Shown in pieces: positions 8,116 to 16,456 of a stretch of DNA of 64,000 nt. This DNA comes from Aliivibrio_A kagoshimensis (GTDB taxonomy: Bacteria; Pseudomonadota; Gammaproteobacteria; Enterobacterales; Vibrionaceae). The notes below the pieces were generated by a model that was not told the DNA's origin, made no database searches, and saw only the letters and a list, made by a program, of their open reading frames with translations. The translations under genes and the position numbers were made by a program. Position 1 is the stretch's first letter. Each line of letters opens with the position of its first letter. The DNA lies in assembly GCF_050337105.1 (NCBI RefSeq), contig NZ_JAKJSQ010000011.1, forward strand, positions 13,507 to 77,506, written 5' to 3'.

Positions 8116-10674
8116 CTATAGAAAATCAATCGCTACTTTTTCATGAAATATTGAAATTCGGTTCAATACATTTTTTAAATTTTTCTGTTCCAAATTGGTG
8201 AGATCGCTAATCGCTAATACATCATTCACTTTTCGCAAATCCGTATATTCAATAATCTGGTTCATAAACCGTAGATGCCAAATATGATCAAAGATATATA
8301 CCATTTCACGAAATGTTTTAGCATCGATCTCTTGTGCGGCTAGCAGTCCTCTTAATCGCCCCATCGTATTGACCTCTCGAATATCAAGCTTAAGCGCGTA
8401 GAGCCTGCAAAAAACCTCCATCGGCCGTAAACACTCCTTTAAATTGAGTGACGCTCTACCTTCATATTCTTCTGTTTTTATCTCGTCAGACGAATTCAGT
8501 GGCACTTCGTATGACAAGCAATTTTGAGCATAGGTGTATAAAAATTCAGGATGCTCTCGCAGTAGCTGCTGGAAATAAGATTGAATCCCATCGACTAACA
8601 CAGCATCACCATACGTTGAGCGGATATCAAAAAAGACATTGAGTTCAAGAATCGACTCTGGTGATGCTTGTTGTATCCAATTACTGAAGTTCTCTTCCCA
8701 CTCTTTTTGACTCAAGCACCATTGATGGTTAGAGGCCATGATCAAACCATCACAATAGCTATATCCTGCTTGATTAAGCATTGCACATACTTTTTCTGCC
8801 AAGTGCAAAAAATAGCGTCGAATAGATTTCAAGTCTGCATCGTCAGGAGTTTCAAAAACAATGGCGTTATCCTGATCTGAAAAAAGTGTCATGTCATGAC
8901 GGGCATTACTACCAAACGACATAAATGAGAATGGCACTGGAGGCTCACCAATATCTTTAATTGTCAGTTCAATAAAGCGGCAAATTGCTGCATTATAAGT
9001 ACTGCCAATCAGACGTCGTAAATAGTCTGGTCGGGTACCTGTTTCTATCATCTCTCGAATTAAATCTGGGAGTTGATTAAGAGACGCCACCACTTTTCCA
9101 TGGCTGGCACCTTTTCCTATCTCAGTAACAATATTGCAGCTTATTTTTTGATAATCCGTGATTTGATTTATGCTGCCATAACTACCCCCATATATCTTTC
9201 GAACAATGGGACGGAATGAAACGACATGCCCGAGCTTTTCCGACAAAAAAATCTTTGATGTACTCAGAATGATATCAATCTGCTTCCCGGCTTTAGTTTC
9301 TAGCTGAGCTTCAAACTCCCCCGGCTCACTCTCGTGACTAAATAGCTTTGAAAGATGATCGCGTACTTCGGTATTTTGAGGAATGTCAGAAAAAAGCTCG
9401 TTCCAAATAGAGTATGACTTTAGCTCGATATCTGTGTAGCCAAGCAACTGATGCAGTCGGCTATTTGAAAAAATAATCTTACCATCAGCTTCCAGTATGT
9501 AGCCTTCATTAGAAGACTCAACTAAAGCACGGTATCTATTTTTCGCTTCATGTAACGCCATTTCAGCACGTTTTTTACGGTTTTCAATCACTTTAGATTG
9601 AAAAATAACATACCCCATTAACCCCATGAGCCCAAACGTAATGGCAAAGAACACACGATAAAGAACGCCTTCTAGACGATCAATTCCCTGTTGAACATCA
9701 TCAAAATAGACCCCGGTACCAATGATCCACTGCCACTCTTCTACCCCCCTTACATAGGTCATTTTAGGAGCAGTAATAGTCGGATCATCTTTAAACTGCC
9801 ACTGATACTCCAAGAACCCATGCTGCTCAGCCTTAACCAGTTTGGATATCTCGACAAAAACGGGGAATCCTGTCGTGTTTTCACTGTCGGTGTAGTAGGT
9901 TAAATCTTGTCCTTTTAGGTCGCTACGATATGGGTGCATCACCATTTTAAGATTCATGTCAGTAATAAAAAAGTAATCTTTATTTTCGCTACCGTAGCGC
10001 ATCGCTTTAATATCTGCGGCAGCTTGGGACTGAGCATTTTCTCGGCTTAATTCTCCTCGTTGCTCTAATTCAATATAACGATCGACTATGCTCACCGCTG
10101 ACGAAGTAAGTTCTTTCAACATTTGGCGTTTTTGCCCTAACATCGAATCCTCAACAAGAGGGACAATCACATAGATGATTGAGGTAATAAACAGCACAAT
10201 CGCAGTAATGGTGGGCAACACGATTCTAAAGCTAAAACTGGCAAGTGAGTGGTGGCTATCTTGTTGGGATGTGTGAAGGCCATTAAAATAATCCGCTAAT
10301 TCGTTGGCATCAAGAACCTCGCTTAACTCTTCGCCATGCGTTGATTCATGATATTTAGCGGTGAATGTCCCATTTTCAAAATCGGCACGAGATGGCAAGT
10401 AACCGTCGTAATCATCTCGCACGTGGGCTTCAAACACATTCTTGATTTGCTGGTTAGTATACTTCCCGCCAAACTCTTTAATTGCCTCTGAAAGTGCTTC
10501 TTTGCAATGGCGAAAACGACGATGATCATAGGGATCATACTCTATTTTCCTTCCCATTCTTAAAGAGTGATCACTGCCATTGTGGTCAAAAAAACCATCC
10601 ACCCATTTATGGATATCTTCACCCCGAATACCAAATAACTCTTCCGTTCGAGTGGCATGTTCAGATATTTTCAT
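8116..10674 (-). CDS. Membrane sensor: Cache-PAS-DUF294 nucleotidyltransferase
   Basis: 852 residues from the ATG at 10674 (an upstream in-frame TTG at 10734 looks less likely). Order: an N-terminal soluble region of unknown function, rich in His and Asp (about 1-145); TM1 about 148-174; a periplasmic single-CACHE region about 180-345 (YFFITDMNLKMVMHPYRSDL is typical); TM2 about 348-372; PAS about 378-490; then a DUF294 putative nucleotidyltransferase with FGSNARHD and the acidic pair SDQD at about 583-600, followed by a helical DUF294_C-type tail. The nucleotidyltransferase core is related to GlnD/GlnE, so a sensed ligand may control nucleotidylation of a partner. The partner is unknown; the divergent DUF3360 transporter is the obvious candidate by position. 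Confidence 0.85.
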   Translation of the reverse strand: MKISEHATRTEELFGIRGEDIHKWVDGFFDHNGSDHSLRMGRKIEYDPYDHRRFRHCKEALSEAIKEFGGKYTNQQIKNVFEAHVRDDYDGYLPSRADFENGTFTAKYHESTHGEELSEVLDANELADYFNGLHTSQQDSHHSLASFSFRIVLPTITAIVLFITSIIYVIVPLVEDSMLGQKRQMLKELTSSAVSIVDRYIELEQRGELSRENAQSQAAADIKAMRYGSENKDYFFITDMNLKMVMHPYRSDLKGQDLTYYTDSENTTGFPVFVEISKLVKAEQHGFLEYQWQFKDDPTITAPKMTYVRGVEEWQWIIGTGVYFDDVQQGIDRLEGVLYRVFFAITFGLMGLMGYVIFQSKVIENRKKRAEMALHEAKNRYRALVESSNEGYILEADGKIIFSNSRLHQLLGYTDIELKSYSIWNELFSDIPQNTEVRDHLSKLFSHESEPGEFEAQLETKAGKQIDIILSTSKIFLSEKLGHVVSFRPIVRKIYGGSYGSINQITDYQKISCNIVTEIGKGASHGKVVASLNQLPDLIREMIETGTRPDYLRRLIGSTYNAAICRFIELTIKDIGEPPVPFSFMSFGSNARHDMTLFSDQDNAIVFETPDDADLKSIRRYFLHLAEKVCAMLNQAGYSYCDGLIMASNHQWCLSQKEWEENFSNWIQQASPESILELNVFFDIRSTYGDAVLVDGIQSYFQQLLREHPEFLYTYAQNCLSYEVPLNSSDEIKTEEYEGRASLNLKECLRPMEVFCRLYALKLDIREVNTMGRLRGLLAAQEIDAKTFREMVYIFDHIWHLRFMNQIIEYTDLRKVNDVLAISDLTNLEQKNLKNVLNRISIFHEKVAIDFL

Positions 10675-10918
10675 TTTATAAATAACCCGAAAGTAATATT
10701 GACAGTATTGGGAAAAATGTGCGCTTGCCAACAAGTTTATGCGAAAGATGTATATTACACGTCAGTTTCATTCGCTAAATTAATCCAAATCAATAATTAA
10801 AACAACTACCTTACCTAGAATGTGCTTGATTGTTAAATCAAGCTGTACTGGGAGGTTTTTTGCCTCACTTTTAATCTTCATCGAGATAAAACAGCCATCA
10901 TTTCCCTCTTTATTTTAT

Positions 10919-11037
10919 GAATAGAGATGCATGGTAGCGTCTGGGACGTCGCATTTTACTGGTCGAAGGCCTGTATACCAAGCGTAAGTGGAAATAGGTG
11001 TTACTGAAAAGCTCGAGATCCTACAAGGAATAACACC
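10919..11037 (+). promoter_or_regulatory. Structured 5' leader of DUF3360 gene, candidate riboswitch
   Basis: The 363-bp spacer between the divergent sensor and transporter genes holds a dense run of self-complementary segments just before the transporter start: 10927-10930 with 10951-10954, 10937-10941 with 10945-10949, 10961-10964 with 10968-10971, and a 7-bp stem 10997-11003 with 11031-11037. The last stem ends directly at the ATG and encloses the ribosome-binding site AAGGAA, itself facing TCCT at 11019-11022. This is the layout of a translation-controlling leader. I cannot assign it to a known class by eye. Confidence 0.5.
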
Positions 11038-12498
11038 ATGTCTAAAAAGAGCACGACTTTTTATAGAGATATGCGCCGAAAAGCGCAAGAATTTGAAAAT
11101 AGAGAAGATTTTCTCAATCATGATCTAAAGATCATGAACTTTAGACGTTGGGGGATTCATTTACCCAATCGTGATTACAGCATAGAAATAGAAGACTTTG
11201 TACCTGCTCTAGCCGCCACAATCGGTAAAGTGGTTATGGTAACTGCCATGGTTGCGGTGTTTGCTGCACAGTTTGGACTATCACCTGAGTTTGTTGCAGA
11301 AAACGTTCGTTATGAACTGCTGATTGCGGGCGGCCTGTTCGTTATTCTGTTCTCAGCCATCCTCAACCCTAACTCTAACTTGGCCGGTACGCATGGGCCG
11401 ATGATACCACTCATCCCCCTCATTGCCGCAGCTGGAGGACACCCGTTGGCACTCGGAATCATGGTCTGTCTGTTTGGCTTACTTTTAGCCTTTACAAAAG
11501 GGGGGTCGAAACTGATGACTCTTACGGGGGTTGGTGTACGAGGAGGCCTCTTAATCTATTTAGGGGCAGTGGGACTCATTGGTCAAATTAATAAGACCGA
11601 AGTGTGGGCTTCAGGCAGTGATCAAAGCTATATCTCATTTGCCGTTATTGGTGTGACAGTGCTGGTCTACGCCTATCTGGCCAAAATCAATAAGCGCTGG
11701 TTAGCCATTCCATTGTGTTCTGCACTTGCAGGCATTGTTGCTTACGTATTGGGTGCAGAATTTGCCTTTACAACAGCACCGGGACTGCCGCATTTCAGCC
11801 CATTTTATTGGTGGGGTGAAAATACCGGTTGGCAATTAGGTTGGCCAAACATGGCGCACTTTATTGCGGTAACGCCTTTCGCTCTGTTAGCTGTGGCGAT
11901 GTGGTCTCCTGACTACCTTGGTCACCGTGTTTTCCAAGAACTTAACTACCCTAAAGAAGCAAAGGGTGTGTTGATGAACGTAGATGACACCATGATGGTT
12001 GCCTCTGTTCGTCAAGGTGTTGGTGCACTATTAGGTGGTGGTAACTTAGCCTCATCTTGGGGCACCTACATGATCCCTGCAGCGATTGCTAAGCGCCCTA
12101 TTCCAGGCGGTGCAATGCTGACCGGTATTATGTGTATCCTAGCATCCGTTTTGGGTTACCCAATGGATTTGGCGATGTGGGAACCCGTTCTACGCGTTGC
12201 ACTGATCGTGGGTGTATTCTTGCCTTTACTTGAGGCTGGGATGCAAATGATCCACAAACATAAAGATTCGCTTAGTGCTGGTATCTGTATTTTCGCTTGT
12301 GCGTTTGTAAACCCAGTATTTGGATGGGCAACAACAATGCTGCTCGACAATATGGGGCTTATTGGCGACCATGAACGTGCTAAAACACTTTCGGCTAAAG
12401 ATAAATACCTGATTCCTGGTCTTACATTTATCATTAGTGTCGGTTCGTTAGCGCTTGTAGGACAACTTCCTGGTATTCCTGCAATCATTGGTAACTAA
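11038..12498 (+). CDS. DUF3360-family membrane transporter
   Basis: 486 residues: a charged cytoplasmic N-terminus (about 1-55), then 11-14 predicted hydrophobic segments, with the family's conserved stretches NLAGTHGPMIPLIPLIAAAGGHP and a second half containing LLGGGNLASSWGTYMIPAAI. The fold resembles SulP/NCS2-type transporters with a 7+7 repeat. The substrate is not known. It is preceded by a structured leader that could sequester its ribosome-binding site, and is divergent from the Cache-PAS-DUF294 sensor. A terminator follows. Confidence 0.85.
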   Translation: MSKKSTTFYRDMRRKAQEFENREDFLNHDLKIMNFRRWGIHLPNRDYSIEIEDFVPALAATIGKVVMVTAMVAVFAAQFGLSPEFVAENVRYELLIAGGLFVILFSAILNPNSNLAGTHGPMIPLIPLIAAAGGHPLALGIMVCLFGLLLAFTKGGSKLMTLTGVGVRGGLLIYLGAVGLIGQINKTEVWASGSDQSYISFAVIGVTVLVYAYLAKINKRWLAIPLCSALAGIVAYVLGAEFAFTTAPGLPHFSPFYWWGENTGWQLGWPNMAHFIAVTPFALLAVAMWSPDYLGHRVFQELNYPKEAKGVLMNVDDTMMVASVRQGVGALLGGGNLASSWGTYMIPAAIAKRPIPGGAMLTGIMCILASVLGYPMDLAMWEPVLRVALIVGVFLPLLEAGMQMIHKHKDSLSAGICIFACAFVNPVFGWATTMLLDNMGLIGDHERAKTLSAKDKYLIPGLTFIISVGSLALVGQLPGIPAIIGN

Positions 12499-12507
12499 TC
12501 GAAAATT

Positions 12508-12540
12508 ATCCAAGGGCGCTGATAACCTATCGCGCCCTTT
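12508..12540 (+). terminator. Intrinsic terminator after DUF3360 gene
   Basis: A hairpin with arms AAGGGCGC and GCGCCCTT around GATAACCTATC-type loop sequence, followed by a pyrimidine-rich stretch (TCCACTTTTC). The T-run is interrupted. Confidence 0.6.
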
Positions 12541-12589
12541 CCACTTTTCACTTTCCACTTTTCACTTCATTTTTTATTTCAACTTTTAT

Positions 12590-12609
12590 ATTTCGATATT
12601 TCTAGAAAT
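12590..12609. promoter_or_regulatory. ArsR operator candidate upstream of permease -35
   Basis: ATTTC-N10-GAAAT palindrome (with an inner perfect ATTTCTAGAAAT). It ends 3 bp before the -35 box at 12613. Confidence 0.65.
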
Positions 12610-12612
12610 AAA

Positions 12613-12641
12613 TTGACAGCACTAATGCCCGGGCGTATATT
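12613..12641 (+). promoter_or_regulatory. Sigma-70 promoter of the permease gene
   Basis: TTGACA at 12613-12618 and TATATT at 12636-12641, 17 nt apart: a consensus -35 and near-consensus -10. It is bracketed by the two ATTTC-N10-GAAAT palindromes. Confidence 0.75.
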
Positions 12642-12658
12642 TCGGCTATTCCGGAAAT
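12639..12658. promoter_or_regulatory. ArsR operator candidate over permease -10/+1
   Basis: Second ATTTC-N10-GAAAT palindrome here, centre 49 bp from the first. It overlaps the -10 box and probable start point, a position that would block RNA polymerase. Confidence 0.65.
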
Positions 12659-12674
12659 ATAGAGATCGATTATT

Positions 12675-13595
12675 ATGTTCCAAATTACTCAACAAATGGT
12701 GATGGACACCTTAAACATGTTTGCATTTTTAGCCGTAGAACTCACCGTGCTATTTCTATTAATCAGCTATCTTGTCGGGGTATTGCAAGAGTATATTCCA
12801 CCAGCAAAGATCCAGAATATCCTTAGTGGCAAAAAAGGCAGAGGTTACATTGTGGCGGGTTTATTGGGTGCTATAACCCCATTCTGCTCATGTTCAACCA
12901 TTCCATTCTTAAAAGGCTTGCTGCGCGCTAAAGCAGGGTTTGGCACTATGATGGTGTTCTTATTCGCAAGCCCACTGTTAAATCCTATTATTATTGGGCT
13001 GTTTGCTGTCACTTTTGGTCTAAAAGTCACCCTGTTCTATTTTGCTATCGCGATGGGCGTTTCTGTTATTGCAGGTTACACCTTAGAAAAATTGGGGTTT
13101 GAAAAATACGTAAAAGAGACGGCCTACATAGCGCCACCAGCAAGCAGTTGTGGCTCCAGCTGCAGTGATAAGAAAAAAACCGTACCAAACAAGTGGATGA
13201 ACATTTGGGTGACCACTTGGAGTGATTTCAAAAAAGTACTACCGTATTTAATCGGAGGTATCGCACTGGGTTCAATGATCTACGGTTTTATGCCAACTGA
13301 ATTTGTGGCAAGCATTGCGAGTGAGAATAACCCATTTGCTATCCCTGTCGCCGCCGTGATTGGTATTCCATTGTATATTCGTGCTGAAGCGGTAATCCCA
13401 TTAAGTGCAGCATTAGCTGCAAAAGGGATGAGCCTAGGGGCTGTTATGGCCTTAATTATTGGCAGTGCAGGTGCAAGCTTAACAGAGGTGATACTGCTTA
13501 AATCGATCTTTAAAAATCAGATGATTGCAGCGTTCTTGGTCGTGATTCTTGGTATGGCCATTAGTGCTGGATTTCTATACCAATTCATTTTCTAA
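12675..13595 (+). CDS. DUF318/ArsP-type permease (metal or metalloid efflux)
   Basis: 306 residues with about eight membrane segments. The family signature TPFCSCSTIPF (about residues 72-82) and the mirrored half with GIPLYIRAEAVIP mark it as a DUF318 (YraQ/ArsP) permease; members export organic arsenicals or are predicted Cu/Zn exporters. The central soluble loop carries a CGSSC cysteine cluster, a plausible metal site. The promoter has two palindromes shared with the arsR promoter 4.5 kb away, so control by that repressor is inferred. Substrate not determined. Confidence 0.85.
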   Translation: MFQITQQMVMDTLNMFAFLAVELTVLFLLISYLVGVLQEYIPPAKIQNILSGKKGRGYIVAGLLGAITPFCSCSTIPFLKGLLRAKAGFGTMMVFLFASPLLNPIIIGLFAVTFGLKVTLFYFAIAMGVSVIAGYTLEKLGFEKYVKETAYIAPPASSCGSSCSDKKKTVPNKWMNIWVTTWSDFKKVLPYLIGGIALGSMIYGFMPTEFVASIASENNPFAIPVAAVIGIPLYIRAEAVIPLSAALAAKGMSLGAVMALIIGSAGASLTEVILLKSIFKNQMIAAFLVVILGMAISAGFLYQFIF

Positions 13596-13642
13596 AAGGT
13601 TCGGGCGAGTAATCTGAGTCTGCCTATTACCCTCCCTTTTAG

Positions 13643-13660
13643 ATGCAAATATATTTGCAT
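13643..13660. repeat. 18-bp perfect palindrome upstream of CNNM gene
   Basis: ATGCAAATATATTTGCAT is perfectly palindromic, and is directly followed by ATTCC-N6-GGAAT (13659-13674). It lies about 80 bp upstream of the CNNM start, a likely place for an operator. I see no regulator to match it. Confidence 0.5.
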
Positions 13661-13738
13661 TCCATGATTGGAATTCTTTGCTAAACAGTAAATTTCATGC
13701 TACTTATCAGATTCAAAATTTACTCTTAGAAGAACCCA

Positions 13739-14752
13739 ATGACACTGTTAATTATTTACGCTTCAATATCGATCATCGTTTCGTTCGTATGTTCAATTTT
13801 GGAAGCCACGCTACTCAGTATGACACCGAGTTACATCGCTAAAATGAAGCGTGAATCGCCAAAACTGGCCACAAAACTCAGCAAACTAAAAGAGAACCTA
13901 GATCGTCCTTTAGCCGCTATTTTAACCCTTAATACGGTCGCCCATACTGCCGGAGCTGCTGGCGTCGGTGCTCAAGTCACCTCTATCTATGGCAGTGCTT
14001 ACTTAGGTATTGCCTCTGCGGTAATGACGGTCCTCATTTTGGTTTTGTCAGAGATCATCCCAAAAACCATGGGCGCGACGTATTGGCGTCAACTCGCCCC
14101 CTTAAGTGTCAATATTTTAAATATCATGATTTTCGCTTTGAAGCCTTTCATCATCGTATCAGAGCTGATTACTCGACGGATTGGCAAAGGTCATAGCCAC
14201 GACATTGATATTCGTGAAGAGATTATTGCGATGGCGCTCGTCGCCAAAGAGACCAACGATATTGATGAAGATGAAAGCCGTGTCATTTGCAATATTCTCG
14301 ATCTGCATAACATCAGGCTTAAGGAGATCATGACCCCTCGCGGTGTTGTCACCTCCATCGATGCCAATATGAATGTGCGCGATTTCGAAACATTCATATC
14401 AAACATGCCCTTTAGCCGCATCCCTCTGCTAAGCAATGATGAGCCATTTGGTTATGTACATAAATCCGACATATTGCATCATGACGGCGATACAAAACTG
14501 TTAACGCTTGCCAAACCGGTAGAGGTCTATTTACCCACACAAAATGCTGAGCATGTCTTTAATGAGATGTTACGTTCACGCAATCACCTCGCCACTATCT
14601 ATGACGAACTCGGTACGTGGTTGGGGATTGTGACAATGGAAGATATTTTAGAGACCATTCTAGGCCGTGAGATTGTTGATGAAAGTGACGTCAATATCGA
14701 TATGCGTAAAATGGCCAAATCGAAGTGGAAGAAGCGGTTAAAGAAATCATAA
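13739..14752 (+). CDS. CNNM-domain (DUF21) and CBS-pair membrane protein
   Basis: 337 residues. A CNNM/DUF21 membrane domain (about 1-165, three to four hydrophobic segments, conserved LSEIIPKT) is followed by a CBS pair (about 190-320; IMTPRGVVTSIDAN, FSRIPLL, WLGIVTMEDILETILG). Related CorB/CorC/MpfA proteins are linked to Mg2+ efflux or tolerance; CBS pairs bind adenine nucleotides. It lacks the C-terminal CorC_HlyC domain and ends in a basic tail. Stands alone, with a palindrome upstream. Confidence 0.88.
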   Translation: MTLLIIYASISIIVSFVCSILEATLLSMTPSYIAKMKRESPKLATKLSKLKENLDRPLAAILTLNTVAHTAGAAGVGAQVTSIYGSAYLGIASAVMTVLILVLSEIIPKTMGATYWRQLAPLSVNILNIMIFALKPFIIVSELITRRIGKGHSHDIDIREEIIAMALVAKETNDIDEDESRVICNILDLHNIRLKEIMTPRGVVTSIDANMNVRDFETFISNMPFSRIPLLSNDEPFGYVHKSDILHHDGDTKLLTLAKPVEVYLPTQNAEHVFNEMLRSRNHLATIYDELGTWLGIVTMEDILETILGREIVDESDVNIDMRKMAKSKWKKRLKKS

Positions 14753-14780
14753 AACAATGAAAAGTGATCCACTTTTACTT

Positions 14781-14808
14781 CATAGAGCGCTGTAGTCTGA
14801 GCGCTCTA
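14781..14808. terminator. Hairpin between convergent CNNM and DUF6279 genes
   Basis: ATAGAGCGCT and AGCGCTCTAT arms around an 8-nt loop. The T-run is weak on both strands, so termination is probable but not certain. Confidence 0.5.
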
Positions 14809-14820
14809 TCTCCCTCTTTA

Positions 14821-15672
14821 TTACAATAATCCCTCTAATTCTGCCTTTATCGTATCCAGCTCCTTATTCAACGTTTTTCGTTGTTGCTCATTCAGTGAGT
14901 TGATCAGCGCTGTTAGTGTCACTATCCACAGCTGTTCATTATGATCAATCTTGTCTAGATACTGCTGTGAGCGAAAAGCATCTGTACGCAAAATAGAATC
15001 TGTTAACGACTGCTCAAATGCGGATTGATCTTGACGCCTTGCATAGGCTTCACTCACGGAATGTGCCCATGTTCTACGAAACTGAATCCAATCATAAAAG
15101 GTAGGTTGAAGTTGAACGTTGGTAGTATTGAGTAACTCTCTTTGAACGGGTGTCAGCTTGCCGATAAATCCCTCGACCCGCTTCTCTATCTTCTCGAACC
15201 TATCCGCTAAGCGTTGTTGCTCGCTTAACGCTTCATATTTCGCCACTCTTTCACGATTTTTCTCTTCCGAAGCGGCTAAAAACATCGCTATTTGTTGATC
15301 ATTTAACGAGTAGGCCAACCTAACCAAGCCAGGCTCACTGCGAATTAATAACTTTTGCCAATACCCTTGAATAGCGTTGAGGTAACTGGCTATATCTGTT
15401 TGGTCTAAGCCATTATTGATATCACCTTGAATCAACATAATATGAGTGAGGTAGTTCTGCAGCTCTACCCCTCGGTGCCACTCTAAAAAGGTGATTAAGT
15501 CAGCATCAAACTCACTCTCTTGCTCCTCAGTTAAGTTAACGTAATCATCTAAGTACCAATAGGTAAGCCAATTTAGATTGTTGTAGATGACGGTCGTCGA
15601 GCAGGCAGAAAGACCAACCAAAAGAAAAACCAGAAAGAGTCCACGATAGGTAGTGTTTTTAATCAACATCAT
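14821..15672 (-). CDS. DUF6279-type lipoprotein
   Basis: 283 residues. A signal peptide with lipobox LSAC (Cys near residue 24) predicts a lipid-anchored envelope protein. The mature part begins with NNLNWLTYWYLDDYVNLT followed by EEQ-rich helical sequence, as in DUF6279 proteins, and stays helical and charged to the end. Function unknown. Monocistronic by spacing. Confidence 0.75.
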   Translation of the reverse strand: MMLIKNTTYRGLFLVFLLVGLSACSTTVIYNNLNWLTYWYLDDYVNLTEEQESEFDADLITFLEWHRGVELQNYLTHIMLIQGDINNGLDQTDIASYLNAIQGYWQKLLIRSEPGLVRLAYSLNDQQIAMFLAASEEKNRERVAKYEALSEQQRLADRFEKIEKRVEGFIGKLTPVQRELLNTTNVQLQPTFYDWIQFRRTWAHSVSEAYARRQDQSAFEQSLTDSILRTDAFRSQQYLDKIDHNEQLWIVTLTALINSLNEQQRKTLNKELDTIKAELEGLL

Positions 15673-15806
15673 CTCCGAGGGAAGTCGTCATCCATTCAAA
15701 CGCAACAAAAGCTGCATTGACTAAAACTATAACCCATAGACACTATGTCTGTCGGTTTTAGTCATAGTAAATGCAACTCTTACTATACAGACTCTCTGGC
15801 AAGGGG

Positions 15807-16298
15807 CTATTTCGGCAGTAGGACAGTATCAATAACATGGATAACACCGTTACTGGCTTTTACATCAACCATAACCACATTGGCGTCATTAATCATTACC
15901 TTACCACCATTAACCTTAACCATGACGTCTTGTCCTTGCACGGTTGTCGCACTCTCAATCTTCACCACATCAGCAGCATAGACCTTACCTGCAACCACAT
16001 GGTAGGTAAGAACGGCCACTAGCTTATCTTTGTTTTCAGGTTTCAACAGCATTTCAACCGTGCCTTCAGGCAGTTTTGCAAATGCGGCATCTGTTGGTGC
16101 GAACACAGTAAACGGCCCTTTACCTTTCAGTGTATCAACCAACCCAGCTGCCTTTACCGCCGCGACCAGGGTATTAAACGATCCATTGGTTGCGGCAACA
16201 TCCACAATATCTTTTTTCATACCACCAGCATGAACCATCGTATTCATTGCAAATGTTGCGATCATAATCGTAAATAGTGTTGTGATTTTTTTAAGCAT
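15807..16298 (-). CDS. Secreted fasciclin (FAS1) domain protein
   Basis: 163 residues: signal peptide (about 1-24, ending VHAGG) and one FAS1 domain with the H1 motif DTLKGKGPFTVFAPTDAAFAKL and the H2 region VHVIDTVLLPK-like end (NGVIHVIDTVLLPK). FAS1 domains mediate adhesion or protein contacts at the cell surface. Single-domain secreted FAS1 proteins of about this size are common in marine proteobacteria. No partner visible. Confidence 0.88.
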   Translation of the reverse strand: MLKKITTLFTIMIATFAMNTMVHAGGMKKDIVDVAATNGSFNTLVAAVKAAGLVDTLKGKGPFTVFAPTDAAFAKLPEGTVEMLLKPENKDKLVAVLTYHVVAGKVYAADVVKIESATTVQGQDVMVKVNGGKVMINDANVVMVDVKASNGVIHVIDTVLLPK

Positions 16299-16400
16299 AA
16301 TTTAACCCTCATTAAAAACGTTTATATTTATCTCTCAGCAATAAATACGCGCCTTATCGAGAACTGGATCACTTTAGGTAAGGGTTTTCTTTCTTGGGTT

Positions 16401-16447
16401 CTAAAACGAGAAAACCCCAGCATTTCTGCTAGGGTCTTGAATGTGGC
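16401..16447. repeat. Left copy of 47-bp repeat (tRNA-Ser terminator duplicate)
   Basis: 46 of 47 bases are identical to 17297-17343, the 3' end of the tRNA-Ser gene plus its terminator. The copies flank higBA. The end of this copy repeats the last bases of the tRNA (GCCA on the minus strand). Confidence 0.85.
16405..16434 (-). terminator. Intrinsic terminator after higA (copied from tRNA-Ser)
   Basis: Minus strand: 8-bp stem with GAAA loop (hairpin 16415-16434) followed by TTTTCTCGTTTT. Part of the duplicated 47-bp repeat. Confidence 0.8.
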
Positions 16448-16456
16448 TTAGTTTAA

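Noticed and set aside
10915..11121. Minus-strand open frame across the DUF3360 start
   Set aside because: It overlaps the leader and the gene start, shows no family features and has no ribosome-binding site.
12156..12488. 110-codon minus-strand open frame in the DUF3360 gene
   Set aside because: Shadow of a hydrophobic coding region; no start signal or family match.
12541..12569. Short tandem repeat (CCACTTTTCACTTT twice) as a CRISPR or VNTR array
   Set aside because: Only two short copies, no spacers and no cas genes.
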